The notes: generated from the letters alone by a model not told the origin. DNA of 64,000 bases from Clostridium uliginosum (GCF_900112485.1 NZ_FOMG01000001.1:248001-312000); one strand, 5' to 3'. Positions 35,224-46,858 are shown, numbered from the stretch's first letter. Translations and numbers: made by a program.

Positions 35224-37695
35224 TTGCGTAAAAACTTTAAAGTAAGTATATCTATTTTTTTAATCTTATTAACCTTTTTTCACTCTTTAACAGCAAGAAG
35301 TGTAATAGCAAAAGCTTCTGACCTATCAGTAGACACCAACAATGTAAATCTTATTTTGGATTCATCAAATTATAAGAACATGACAAAAAATTTTCGTAAA
35401 TCTTCTAATTTAGAAAACATACAGAATAATAAAAATTTAAATCTTAACGGACTAAACACATTAAATATTTCTGGTAGTCAACAATTTTCAGAATATAGTC
35501 TACCTCTTGTAATAAATAGTATAGGAACTTCATTGCCTATAACAGTTATTGACTTAAGGCAAGAATCTCATGGATTTATTAATGGTGCTCCTGTCAGTTG
35601 GGCAAATTCAAAAAATTCTGCTAACACAGGTTTAACAAAGGAACAAGTTTTATCAGATGAAAATAATAAACTAAATAGTATTAAATTAAATGTACCTATT
35701 ACTTTTTATAATCATCCTGTTATGACTACAGTTCCAACAAAAGTCCAAAATGAAGATATGCTTGTTAAGTCTAAATCACTATCATATATTCGCATCCCTG
35801 TTACTGATGGTAAAATACCTACAGATGATATGGTTGATTACTTTGTTGAGTTAGTAAAATCACAATCTAAAAATACATGGTTACATTTTCATTGTAAAGA
35901 AGGTATAGGAAGAACTACTACTTTCATGATTATGTATGATATGATTAAAAACTGCAATCAAGTTACGGATGATGATATTATAAAAAGACAACTACTACTA
36001 ACAAATTTTGATGAAAATCATATTAAATCTTTTTCTAATAATGAAAGAATTAATTTTTTGAAGAATTTCTATAAATACTGCAAAAAAAATAACAATGATT
36101 TCAATGTTAAATGGAGTGATTGGAAAAAAACTCTCACTACTAATAGTAATAGTTTTTTTCCTGTTACTTCCATATTCCAAAACACATCTAATTATATAAA
36201 AAACCCTAGAATTCCAACTTATTTATATGTTATTTCTCAAGATATAATGACTCCTAGTGAAAGAACAATGATAGCTACCCTGCAAGGGGTAGTTAATAAT
36301 CATTGTTCTTTTCAAATATACACACTAAATTCCTCACAACCAGATTATCAAATATGGCTAGATGATTTAAAAAATAATTATGGAATTTTATACAAAACTG
36401 TCTCAGATCCGTGGGAATTATTAGATATATTTAAAAATTATGTTGATGGATATGTACTTTATAATAATAAATCTCTAAAAGATCCTTCAATAAATAATGC
36501 TTGTTCTCTTGCCTCATTAAATAATTGCATTGCAGTTGATGAAAGTATCCAAGATAAAGTAAAAGTCCATGGTATAACAAAGATGAAAGGAGATTGTAGA
36601 AACACAGATAAGGATTGGGCTTACAATAATTTATGGAATTCTGGTTTGAACCACTCAATGCTAATTCAACTATCTCCAGACAAAGATACTGCCTTAAGAG
36701 ACTATGCAATAATGACCAAATCCCTAGTATTTTATGAGGATAACATAGAAGATACATCTCTTAGAGATAAAATATTTTCATCTATGAAAAAAGATTCAAT
36801 TTGTTTAGGTTGGGGACCAGATGAATTTATTAATGTAAGTACAGCTTCAAAACATGGTATAAGTATGGTTGCTGCAGATTGGTCTTATAATTTAACTGTA
36901 TTAAGTGCCTTTCCATCATTACCTATGACTCAAAAGGCATTGATGAACTTTCCTAATAAAAAAAATGTTCATTATGTAACATTCATTATGTCTGATGGAG
37001 ATAATCAACAGTGGAACCTTGGCACTAATTATTGTTCTCCTAAATGGTATGGTTCTCCTTATAGAGGTAAATTTAATTTAGGTTGGTCCTTAAGCCCATC
37101 TCTATATTATCTATCCCCTACTGTTTTCAAATTGTATTATAAAAATGTAGCTCATGGATCTACTAATGATTATTTTATAGTATCACCTTCTGGAAATGGC
37201 TATATGTACCCAAGTAAATTTGATAAGAATGCACTAGGAATATATATTAATAAATTAAATAATTATATGAAAAAAGTAGATGAGAAATATATAGCAATTA
37301 TAGATGATTCTTCTTTTCATGATACTAATCTTTGGGATAAATTTACTATAAAGCCTAATATACAAGGATTATTTTATCTTGATTATCATAAACATGACAA
37401 CTATCATGGAGAAATTATTTGGTCTAATAATAAACCTATAGTGTCCTGTAGAGATTTACTTTGGGCTAATCTAGAAAGCGAAGATGAGTTAGTTGAAAAC
37501 ATTAATCATCGAATTGACTCTGGACAAGTAGACATTTGTAATTCTAACAGTTACACCTTTGTTTACGTTCATGCTTGGAGTAAAAGCTTGGATAATATTG
37601 AAGAGGTTGCAAATAAACTAAAGGAAAACCCTAAAGTAGAAATAGTCACCCCTGAAATATTTATGGAATTGATAAAGAAAAATGTTATTCACTAA
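35224..37695 (+). CDS. Secreted PTP-like phytase fused to a GxGYxYP domain
   Basis: 823 aa. Signal peptide at residues 1-30 (ISIFLILLTFFHSLTARSVIA). Residues about 85-310 are a protein-tyrosine-phosphatase-like inositol polyphosphatase: VIDLRQESHGFINGAPVSWA and the active-site loop HFHCKEGIGRTT with Cys224 and Arg230. Residues about 325-820 form a GxGYxYP-family domain (putative glycoside hydrolase): signature SGNGYMYP at 656-663, FIMSDGDNQQW and LGWSLSPSL. The start is TTG at 35224 with GAGGTGA upstream. It probably acts outside the cell, removing phosphate from inositol phosphates while the second domain handles a carbohydrate. I do not know this fusion as a described enzyme. Confidence 0.82.
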   Translation: MRKNFKVSISIFLILLTFFHSLTARSVIAKASDLSVDTNNVNLILDSSNYKNMTKNFRKSSNLENIQNNKNLNLNGLNTLNISGSQQFSEYSLPLVINSIGTSLPITVIDLRQESHGFINGAPVSWANSKNSANTGLTKEQVLSDENNKLNSIKLNVPITFYNHPVMTTVPTKVQNEDMLVKSKSLSYIRIPVTDGKIPTDDMVDYFVELVKSQSKNTWLHFHCKEGIGRTTTFMIMYDMIKNCNQVTDDDIIKRQLLLTNFDENHIKSFSNNERINFLKNFYKYCKKNNNDFNVKWSDWKKTLTTNSNSFFPVTSIFQNTSNYIKNPRIPTYLYVISQDIMTPSERTMIATLQGVVNNHCSFQIYTLNSSQPDYQIWLDDLKNNYGILYKTVSDPWELLDIFKNYVDGYVLYNNKSLKDPSINNACSLASLNNCIAVDESIQDKVKVHGITKMKGDCRNTDKDWAYNNLWNSGLNHSMLIQLSPDKDTALRDYAIMTKSLVFYEDNIEDTSLRDKIFSSMKKDSICLGWGPDEFINVSTASKHGISMVAADWSYNLTVLSAFPSLPMTQKALMNFPNKKNVHYVTFIMSDGDNQQWNLGTNYCSPKWYGSPYRGKFNLGWSLSPSLYYLSPTVFKLYYKNVAHGSTNDYFIVSPSGNGYMYPSKFDKNALGIYINKLNNYMKKVDEKYIAIIDDSSFHDTNLWDKFTIKPNIQGLFYLDYHKHDNYHGEIIWSNNKPIVSCRDLLWANLESEDELVENINHRIDSGQVDICNSNSYTFVYVHAWSKSLDNIEEVANKLKENPKVEIVTPEIFMELIKKNVIH

Positions 37696-37808
37696 TATCA
37701 TTTACTTATGGTATGCTTCAGCGTACCATAAGGCAAACACTTCCCCGTATACAGTATATTTAATCTTATATTCAACTTCAAATTAATAATATAATTTTTT
37801 CAAAGTAA

Positions 37809-37850
37809 AAAGCTATAAAAGTCATGTTAAACTTTTATAGCTTTCTAATT
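37809..37850 (+). terminator. Rho-independent terminator
   Basis: AAAGCTATAAAAGT/ACTTTTATAGCTTT stem followed by CTAATTTATT. It lies 110 bp after the phytase-fusion gene and is its likely terminator. The rest of 37851-38090 shows nothing coding. Confidence 0.7.
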
Positions 37851-38090
37851 TATTCTAGAGTATTTTCTATTTCTTCTATTATTGGTAATGTCCACTACTT
37901 TATACTAACATCATTATCCATTTTAAATTGCTTATTAAAATCTACTCTTTCATTCATAATACATTCCTCCAATGTAATTTTCAGTAATTGTCACCACCGC
38001 TTTTATGAGAATAAGTTATTATAAAATTTTTTTCAATAATAATTTTATTATTTTTTCTAATAATTTTTTCCTCAGATATTAGCCAAAAAT

Positions 38091-38121
38091 AGCTAGTAAA
38101 ATTTTTATTATTTTACTAGCT
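38091..38121 (-). terminator. Terminator of katG
   Basis: AGCTAGTAAAAT/ATTTTACTAGCT stem; on the minus strand T-rich sequence follows. It starts 17 bp past the katG stop. Confidence 0.75.
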
Positions 38122-38137
38122 AAAATTTAATCAATAC

Positions 38138-40387
<2,250 letters not shown>

Positions 40388-40444
40388 CTATTACTATGCG
40401 TTAATTGGTATATAATGTGTATTAAAGCTTTTTATTTTTCCATT

Positions 40445-40675
40445 TTAAAAGTCAATAATTTCTCTGAACATTTCTGTATTCTCATATATATTTATCTCAT
40501 CACAAATTTCAATAATCTCTTTTAAGTTATTAAGTGAATCATAGTAACAGGATAAACTATTTTCATCAGTATATTGAAGATTTGGTATTCCTGAAACCAT
40601 CTCTATAACATCATCTCTTATCTCTAGAGTATTATATTTAAAATATAATTTGCTTAATTTAAGTGTTTTAAACAC
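40445..40675 (-). pseudogene. Hypothetical fragment
   Basis: 76 aa from a GTG without a visible ribosome binding site (sequence IPNLQYTDENSLSCYY, ending NTEMFREIIDF). Acidic; not recognised. It begins where a degenerate repeat and an IS3 remnant start, so it is probably the 3' part of a gene cut by a rearrangement. It could instead be a real small gene. Confidence 0.35.
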
Positions 40676-40771
40676 TTAAATTTATTTTGGTTCTCCACAA
40701 GCACGCTTCACCATACCGTAAGTGAAAATAAATACTTCTCCGTACAGTATCTTTAGTCCTATTTTAAAATT

Positions 40772-40864
40772 CAAATTTCATTTACACAATGGAAAGAGGC
40801 CCATTCTTCTATTAATTACCTGACTCCTAATCAATGTGAATTAATAGCTAAAAATGCAGCCTAA
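40772..40864 (+). pseudogene. C-terminal remnant of an IS3-family transposase
   Basis: The plus-strand frame reads QISFTQWKEAHSSINYLTPN and QCELIAKNAA before TAA. The HSSINYLTP pattern corresponds to the conserved end (H-S-x-L-x-Y-x-[TS]-P) of IS3/IS150 OrfB integrases. Nothing upstream continues it. The following AAAGTTCCACTTTTTGTGTT resembles an IS end. Confidence 0.6.
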
Positions 40865-40921
40865 AAAGTTCCACTTTTTGTGTTTAAAGTATTGACATAA
40901 ATCCAATATCCCTTAAAATTT

Positions 40922-41635
40922 TTATTTGAAATTACACTTTTTCCAAACACTATCTGAATTTTTAAACAAAGCTTTTCCAGTACCAATAAGTTCGTCTATA
41001 TCTCCTTCATATGCTATAGCACGTCCATAAGCACAAGATATGTAATATTCTTCCCAAGAATTAAATGAAGACTTGGCCATACTTACAGCCTTATTAATAT
41101 AATTCCAAGCTTCTTCTTCAGTTATGTAATCTGCAGAATAACTCCATCTTGCAACAGTTACCAAACGATCTGTATCCCATGCAGCCACAGTTTTAACATT
41201 ATTAAAGCTTTCATCCTTAAAGCCTAACTGAGCTTTCATTGTAGAATTGGCTTTATCATATAACTGAATAGTCTTATTTAAATCTGGATAATTTCCTCCT
41301 TCTCCAGATTTAATTACATTGTACACTTCATCAGCCTCTTCTCTATGACCTTCATTAACGAGCCATTCTAATGCTTCTATAGCAGTTTCTTTACTAGTAA
41401 CATCCCAGCCTTCCTTTAAAACCTCCTTTACTCCTTCATTTGTTGTTTTTAGTTCATCAAAAGCCATATTATTTCTTGATGAAAGAACGGCTCCGTATGC
41501 TAAAAGCCTTTGTTTTTCATTTAGTACTTCATTCTTTTTTGAACTACTTGAATTGCTTGAAGCACAAGAAACAAATAGAATTGAACTAATTAGCCAAGCT
41601 ACTACTATTGATGATAATTTTCTTAAGTTTTTCAT
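40922..41635 (-). CDS. DUF1266-like lipoprotein
   Basis: 237 aa. A signal sequence ends in the lipobox LFVSC (Cys near residue 22), followed by a Ser/Lys linker. The remainder shows the DUF1266 pattern: LLAYGAVLSSRNNMAFDEL, EALEWLVNEGHREEADEVY, AAWDTDRLVTVARWSYSADY, EEEAWNYINKA and SFNSWEEYYISCAYGRA. Function unknown. The ATG at 41635 follows AGGGAGGA; the longer frame has no support. It is preceded on the same strand by the NAD-salvage operon with a 170-bp gap, so it is probably separate. Confidence 0.78.
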   Translation of the reverse strand: MKNLRKLSSIVVAWLISSILFVSCASSNSSSSKKNEVLNEKQRLLAYGAVLSSRNNMAFDELKTTNEGVKEVLKEGWDVTSKETAIEALEWLVNEGHREEADEVYNVIKSGEGGNYPDLNKTIQLYDKANSTMKAQLGFKDESFNNVKTVAAWDTDRLVTVARWSYSADYITEEEAWNYINKAVSMAKSSFNSWEEYYISCAYGRAIAYEGDIDELIGTGKALFKNSDSVWKKCNFK

Positions 41636-41804
41636 GTTTTCCTCCCTAAAATATAAAGTAATTTGTATAATTTCTACAAGTATAATCACCATAATCAAAA
41701 TTTCTACTTTATTATTATCGTATTTATACAGGAAAAATTTACATCTATTTCTTTATTTTTTAAATTCATTTTATTTTACCTGTTTCTATTCCTCAAAAAT
41801 GTGG

Positions 41805-43274
41805 TTAAAAGTTTCCGTGCAATCTATCTCTTATTTCCGATAATGAATACTCTTTTATTAATTTACCATCCTTAAATACAATTTCTAATAGGTTATCCTT
41901 AAATTCATCTTGCTCTTTTATTGTTAATTCATCTTTATATAAAATATTTTGTCCCTCTCTATACACATAACACATTCCCTTTTGTGACTTTTTAAAATTG
42001 CCTGTATCAGTTTTAGGATCCTTAAAGATAAACTTTTCTTCTCCATCTATTACTGCATGAGTAGCCTTTAATGCAAATCCAAAAGTATCTCTAGTATTGT
42101 ACTGATAGGTATATGATCCTATACCAAACACACAGTTATTTACTGCAAAGCCCTTTTCCTCTAGACCCTTACAAATTTCCTCGCATCTTTCCACAGTTAT
42201 ACTATCTCCATAAATTGTTCCAATCTTACTATTTAAGACCTTGTACCCTTTTGAATTAATTTCCCCTCCAAAAATATCCCATAGTAACTCAACAGTGCCC
42301 TTATATTCAGGACTATTCTTTAGCTCATCCTTGTATCCACAAATTATTTTTACTGGGTCTCCACTATCGCCTCTAATAACAATTTTTCCATTTCTCTTTA
42401 TAATGTCTTCTTTCAATTTAGGAAGTATATTTGTTATTACATTCCAATAATCATAAGTGTCAGATACTATACTTAAAGTTCCACTTGGGAATACCTCAGT
42501 AATCAATCTCTTATAGGCTTCAAGCTCATCCGTACCATAGCTACTCATTATACTGTGCTCTGTAGATGGAGTTCCCAAGCCAACCATTTCTTCTTCTATA
42601 TTGCAATTGTAATATTCTTCTAAATAGGCAATCGAAGATATTGTTGCCGTTCCCAAAAATGAAAGCAGATGCGCTGCACCACTAATCTCTGCACTTTCCA
42701 GAGAACTAAAACCTCTCATGCTAAAATCTCCACAGGCTTTTCTTATATCTCCAGTTTCTACAGTAAGATTAAAATAATTTTCTATTATTTCTCTATACCT
42801 ATATGCAATAGTGGCACTTGTCATTGGTTGCCATATATTACAACTAATAAAAGTTTCTAAATAATTTACAAGCCATGCAAAATCTTCATGTGTATTAGTA
42901 ATTTCAATCATTGGTGTTTTAATATTTACTCTTAAACCCTCTGCTACTGCTTTAATTTGTATTGGCAAATATCCTAAATCATGCAAAGCTTCAATGTGCT
43001 TTGTATCTGCTGCTATATCTCCCATAGTTTTAGAAATAATTCTTCTATACTCACAAACTACAGCTTCCTTCTCTTTATTAAAGAAGTTTTCATTAAAGTA
43101 CTTAATTAAATACTTCTTTAAAAAAGGCTGAAGTCCAAACATAACAACTTTGTCCATATTTTCTTTTCTAGACATCCTAGGAGTCCAATAGCTTACTAAT
43201 TTAGTCATTCCTTTTGCATAACACATATGATGAATTGTTTTATAAAAATCTGTTAATAATAATGGATTTATCAT
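41805..43274 (-). CDS. nadV: Nicotinamide phosphoribosyltransferase-like enzyme (NadV family)
   Basis: 489 aa of the Nampt/NadV family: LLLTDFYKTIHHMCYAKGMT at the start, GDFSMRGFSSLESAEISGAA, GLGTPSTEHSIMSSYG, VSDTYDYWNVI, RGDSGDPVKI and FGIGSYTYQYNTRDTFGFA. The standard reaction is nicotinamide plus PRPP to NMN. The ATG at 43274 follows AGGGGG, 2 nt after the nicotinamidase stop. Since the partner Prs-like protein is divergent, this could instead be an enzyme joining nicotinamide to ADP-ribose pyrophosphate (Namat type), a phage-known variant of the same family; sequence reading alone cannot decide. Confidence 0.88.
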   Translation of the reverse strand: MINPLLLTDFYKTIHHMCYAKGMTKLVSYWTPRMSRKENMDKVVMFGLQPFLKKYLIKYFNENFFNKEKEAVVCEYRRIISKTMGDIAADTKHIEALHDLGYLPIQIKAVAEGLRVNIKTPMIEITNTHEDFAWLVNYLETFISCNIWQPMTSATIAYRYREIIENYFNLTVETGDIRKACGDFSMRGFSSLESAEISGAAHLLSFLGTATISSIAYLEEYYNCNIEEEMVGLGTPSTEHSIMSSYGTDELEAYKRLITEVFPSGTLSIVSDTYDYWNVITNILPKLKEDIIKRNGKIVIRGDSGDPVKIICGYKDELKNSPEYKGTVELLWDIFGGEINSKGYKVLNSKIGTIYGDSITVERCEEICKGLEEKGFAVNNCVFGIGSYTYQYNTRDTFGFALKATHAVIDGEEKFIFKDPKTDTGNFKKSQKGMCYVYREGQNILYKDELTIKEQDEFKDNLLEIVFKDGKLIKEYSLSEIRDRLHGNF

Positions 43275-43276
43275 TT

Positions 43277-43825
43277 TCAATTCCCCCTATTAATTACTTT
43301 TACTTGCAAAGCTTCAATAACATCTAATGCCTTTTCATGTAATACATCATCAAAACTAGCACAAAGACTTGCATCAACTACAATATCAGCATTTTTATAT
43401 TGTGACTGAAACATTACCACATTGCTAATTACACATATATTGGTAACAATCCCAATAATACCAATTTTATTAATATCTTCTCCTATTTCATTGGTTAATT
43501 TAATCATATCCTCTGGTGATATTCCAAAACCTTCTTTTGTATAATGTAATGTATTTTTAAGATTTATAAAATCATTTATTTTTCCATACAACTGATGTCC
43601 ATGAGTATTTTTTATACAATGTGGCACAGGTAAATTTTTACCTTCTCTAGTTTCTAAATAATCTTCGTAATGAGTGTCATAGGTAAATAATACCTTATCA
43701 CCATTTTGCAAATATTTAATAACCTTATCATATATAGATTGCTCTAATGTTTTAGCCTTTTCAAAGCCTAACGTTCCATCTACAAAGTCATTTTGATAGT
43801 CAATAACTACTAAAAGTTTAGCCAT
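43277..43825 (-). CDS. pncA: Nicotinamidase-type isochorismatase-family hydrolase
   Basis: 182 aa. The catalytic triad of the family is visible: Asp in VVIDYQNDFVDG, Lys in HYTKEGFG and Cys in VTNICVISN. It probably converts nicotinamide to nicotinate. GGGGGTATATATT precedes the ATG. It is the third gene of the operon, 12 nt after the Prs-like gene and 2 nt before NadV. The same operon thus encodes both a nicotinamide deamidase and a nicotinamide transferase, which compete for one substrate; the balance may be part of its regulation. Confidence 0.85.
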   Translation of the reverse strand: MAKLLVVIDYQNDFVDGTLGFEKAKTLEQSIYDKVIKYLQNGDKVLFTYDTHYEDYLETREGKNLPVPHCIKNTHGHQLYGKINDFINLKNTLHYTKEGFGISPEDMIKLTNEIGEDINKIGIIGIVTNICVISNVVMFQSQYKNADIVVDASLCASFDDVLHEKALDVIEALQVKVINRGN

Positions 43826-43837
43826 AATATATACCCC

Positions 43838-44635
43838 CTAAATTTCATACACTTTAATTTTTTCATGGTTTTTACTTAAAATACTATTGGTTGTATATAT
43901 CTTTGTTATTAAATCGCTTGTTAATAAATCTCCTTCAAAAATTGTATTTTCACAATGCGTAACTACTAAGTATATTTCCGTTGCTCCCATATCCTTTAAC
44001 TTAGACGCTGTTAGCATAAAGGTTCCACCCTTTGAACATAAATCATCTACTATAATAGCTTTAAAACTTTTGCTTTCAACGTTTCCATTAATTTGTAATT
44101 TTTTTATAAATCCTGTTTTAAAATCCCGCTCTTTGTTAGCAGTTAGAATTTTTTCATAGCCTATTTCTTTACCGTATCTCTTTGCTGCACCTGCATCTGG
44201 ATAAACTAAATAGACATCTCCCTTCCCATTATTAACCTCTTTTAAAAGCTCTTTAGTTAAAGTTTGGGACATGTTAACTATCTTAACCCTATCTAATAAT
44301 GCAGTGGATACATCTGAATGTGGTTCATAAATCGTTACACTCTCAAAATTCAAATTATTAATTAGTTTACATAAATGCTTTAATGTGAAAACCGTCATGC
44401 CTTCTGTTCTATCCATTCTGCTGTAAGGCATATATGGAAGTGTTAAATTACATTTTATTTTAAATTCATCTAAATGACTTTTCAAAAATATTAAATGAAT
44501 TATATCCTCATCACTTTCAAAATTAACCCTAATTTCATTATCATTGCTTTTTAATTTTAAATTTTCACTATTAATTAAAGATTCACCATTTGGAAATTTC
44601 TTAACCTCTACTATCTCGTCATTTAAATAAATCAT
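43838..44635 (-). CDS. Divergent ribose-phosphate pyrophosphokinase-like protein
   Basis: 265 aa, Prs-fold, shorter than the usual 310-320. Seen: VKKFPNGES in place of the usual F-x-DGE, LPYMPYSRMDRTEG, EPHSDVSTALL, YPDAGAAKRYGKE and the PRPP loop IIVDDLCSKGGTF. The usual N-terminal SGN segment is missing and the flexible loop differs. Canonical activity is PRPP from ribose-5-phosphate and ATP. Next to NadV it may serve as a dedicated PRPP source, or be an ADP-ribose pyrophosphate synthetase. ATG 44635 follows GAGGAGG; the longer frame overlaps the upstream gene and is not used. Confidence 0.78.
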   Translation of the reverse strand: MIYLNDEIVEVKKFPNGESLINSENLKLKSNDNEIRVNFESDEDIIHLIFLKSHLDEFKIKCNLTLPYMPYSRMDRTEGMTVFTLKHLCKLINNLNFESVTIYEPHSDVSTALLDRVKIVNMSQTLTKELLKEVNNGKGDVYLVYPDAGAAKRYGKEIGYEKILTANKERDFKTGFIKKLQINGNVESKSFKAIIVDDLCSKGGTFMLTASKLKDMGATEIYLVVTHCENTIFEGDLLTSDLITKIYTTNSILSKNHEKIKVYEI

Positions 44636-44654
44636 TTTATATCCTCCTCTATTT

Positions 44655-45545
44655 TTAAAAATTATGCTCCCAATTTTCATTAAACTTAAATATCTTAGCT
44701 GGTCTAAAAGGTTTACCTTCTATTTTTTCATCAGTTTCTATAATCATTTCTGCCATTTTTCTTCTGAAGTTTAAAATTTCTCTTCCCATTATTGCTTCAT
44801 ATACATTCTGCAATTCCTTTACGGTAAATAATCTTGGCAAAAGATTAAACGCAATTGGAGTATACTCTACTTTATTTCTTAATCTATCTAGTCCATAATC
44901 TAATATCTTATAGTGATCAAAAGCTAATTCCTCTGTAGAGTTATTTAATAGTTTATAAACTATTTCCTTTCTTCTAAAGACGTTTCTTTCGATTTTTTCT
45001 GTTATTTCATAATTAATTTCTATTTTTTTATCAACAGATTTAAGAGATAGAAAATGCTTATTTTCTACATATTTTTCATGTTTTTCACAACTAATAAGAG
45101 TCTTATCTATCCAAAACCACTCACTTTTCTTTAGAGAATCCACATCTTCAAACTTTATGCTATTCTTTTCTACTAAAGCAATATGTCCTACACTAATAAC
45201 CCTTGTTCTTTTATCTCTATCAACGTCTCCAAAAGTATAGAGCTGTTCTGTATAAACATTATCTATTCCTGTCTTTTCCTTAAGTTTTCTCTTAGCACCT
45301 TCATCTAAGCTTTCTTTTATATCAAAAAAACCCCCTGGAAGTGCCCACTTTTCTATATATGGATAGTCAACTCTTTTAATTAAAATAACCTGCATTCCTT
45401 TTTTAGGTAGCTTTCGAAGATTATCTTCTTCCTTATCAGCTGTTGTAAATATTATCATATCATTTGTAACACTTGGTCTTTTATAATCATTCTCATTATA
45501 ATTTTTTAAGAATTCTTCTTCCTTATCTATAAAATGTTTATCCAA
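44655..45545 (-). CDS. NrtR-like Nudix-domain regulator
   Basis: About 296 aa. Residues 30-170 form a Nudix domain; its box reads GFFDIKESLDEGAKRKLKEK followed by TGI, so the catalytic REUxEE has become RKLKEK, which should abolish hydrolysis. The C-terminal part (LPRLFTVKELQNVYEAIMGR, NFRRKMAEMI) has the winged-helix pattern of NrtR repressors, which sense ADP-ribose or NAD metabolites. I prefer the TTG at 45545, spaced nine bases from GAGGTG; GTG 45557 overlaps that site. First gene of the operon and probably its autoregulator. Confidence 0.82.
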   Translation of the reverse strand: MDKHFIDKEEEFLKNYNENDYKRPSVTNDMIIFTTADKEEDNLRKLPKKGMQVILIKRVDYPYIEKWALPGGFFDIKESLDEGAKRKLKEKTGIDNVYTEQLYTFGDVDRDKRTRVISVGHIALVEKNSIKFEDVDSLKKSEWFWIDKTLISCEKHEKYVENKHFLSLKSVDKKIEINYEITEKIERNVFRRKEIVYKLLNNSTEELAFDHYKILDYGLDRLRNKVEYTPIAFNLLPRLFTVKELQNVYEAIMGREILNFRRKMAEMIIETDEKIEGKPFRPAKIFKFNENWEHNF

Positions 45546-45577
45546 ACTTCTTTTCACCTCAACTTATTTTCTGTTAG

Positions 45578-45598
45578 ATAATATCATATTGATACTAT
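45578..45598. promoter_or_regulatory. Imperfect palindrome upstream of the NAD operon
   Basis: ATAATATCA-TAT-TGATACTAT, 9-bp arms with one mismatch, about 33 bp upstream of the NrtR-like start. Its place suits the operator of the NrtR-like protein; the sequence was not compared with known sites. Confidence 0.45.
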
Positions 45599-45685
45599 GT
45601 ATTTATAATATGCTTTTTTCTATTATCTGTCAATAAATATTTTGAATTTTTATAAAATACATATAATAAGTCCTAATAAAAAAAT

Positions 45686-45711
45686 GGCACTGTCTTAAAA
45701 TAGACAGTGCC
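45686..45711 (-). terminator. Rho-independent terminator
   Basis: GGCACTGTC/GACAGTGCC stem with an 8-nt loop; T7 follows on the minus strand. It ends the alpha/beta hydrolase gene. Confidence 0.85.
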
Positions 45712-45727
45712 TACAAAAATAAAAAAA

Positions 45728-46696
45728 TTAATTAACATACTTATCAATAAATTTTTTTATAGTAGTCCAATATAATTCTGGATTAATTTTGTGAGCCTTG
45801 CAATGTGCTGCTCCCTCTACTATTAATATTTCCTTTTTAGATTTGGCTGCATTATATACCTTATCTAACATAAAATATGGAACAAATTTATCTTCATCAC
45901 CATGAATAAATAATATAGGAGTATTAGATTTACTTACTTGCTTTATAGCTGAAGCTTCCTTTAAAAAATACCCTGATCGTATTTTAGTAACAAGACTTGC
46001 TGCATGCATTATTGGAAATTTAGGTAATTTAAACATAAATTTTAATTGATATGAAAATTCATCCCAAGCTGATGTATATCCACAGTCTTCTATTACCGCC
46101 TTAACATTGCTTGGAAGGTCTTCTTCACCCGCTGTCATCATAACAGTACTTGCTCCCATTGAAATACCATATAACACAATCTCACAATTTTTGTCATGTT
46201 TTATTATATAATTAGTCCATTCAATAATATCTTTTCTATCATGCCATCCCATTCCAATATAATTACCTTCACTTTTACCATGGCCTCTTAAATCTGGTAT
46301 TATAACATTATAGCCCATTTCATAAAAAACCTTTGCTCTACTCCCCATTTTGATACCTTCACCTGTATATCCATGAACAGTAATAACCCATCTATGTGAA
46401 TCATTATAATTTAATATTTCATATCCATGAAGTCTTAAATTATCAAAAGATTTTATATATGAGTCTTTATAATTTGAAAGATTTAGAATCCATTCCATGT
46501 CTTCTACTTTACATTCTCCACTAGTTTCATCTTTATTTACTACTTCATTCTCACTATTTTTATTATTATCAAATATTGCATCTTTTGATACACTTGGATT
46601 AAGTGAAAAGTTGTAAAAATAATTTCCTGCCACTATAAGTAAAATTACAACTATTAATAATGTAATACCTATTATTATGATTATCTTATTTTCCAT
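45728..46696 (-). CDS. Membrane-anchored alpha/beta hydrolase (YqkD/BAAT-like)
   Basis: 322 aa. One N-terminal transmembrane helix (residues 4-28) puts the enzyme outside. The serine hydrolase core shows VTVHGYTGEG (oxyanion loop), DLRGHGKSEGNYIGMGWHD, the nucleophile in LYGISMGAST, Asp in FIHGDEDKFVP and the His in EGAAHCKAH. The substrate is unknown; such clostridial and bacillar enzymes are generic esterases or acyl hydrolases. Monocistronic, own terminator. Confidence 0.85.
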   Translation of the reverse strand: MENKIIIIIGITLLIVVILLIVAGNYFYNFSLNPSVSKDAIFDNNKNSENEVVNKDETSGECKVEDMEWILNLSNYKDSYIKSFDNLRLHGYEILNYNDSHRWVITVHGYTGEGIKMGSRAKVFYEMGYNVIIPDLRGHGKSEGNYIGMGWHDRKDIIEWTNYIIKHDKNCEIVLYGISMGASTVMMTAGEEDLPSNVKAVIEDCGYTSAWDEFSYQLKFMFKLPKFPIMHAASLVTKIRSGYFLKEASAIKQVSKSNTPILFIHGDEDKFVPYFMLDKVYNAAKSKKEILIVEGAAHCKAHKINPELYWTTIKKFIDKYVN

Positions 46697-46832
46697 AATT
46701 ATTACCTTTATCTCCTACTATTTAATTAAATCACATTCCATATAGCCTATTTGTTACATAACAATAATTTATCCGATTACTACCATTATTACTATTCATA
46801 ACTATATCTATATTATCATATTTTTAATAGTT

Positions 46833-46858
46833 AGGCACATTAAAATGCATAACAAATT
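46833..46858. repeat. Family B half-copy
   Basis: TTAGGCACATTAAAATGCATA then ACAAA: a solo family B end between the hydrolase and histidine kinase genes. Confidence 0.45.
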
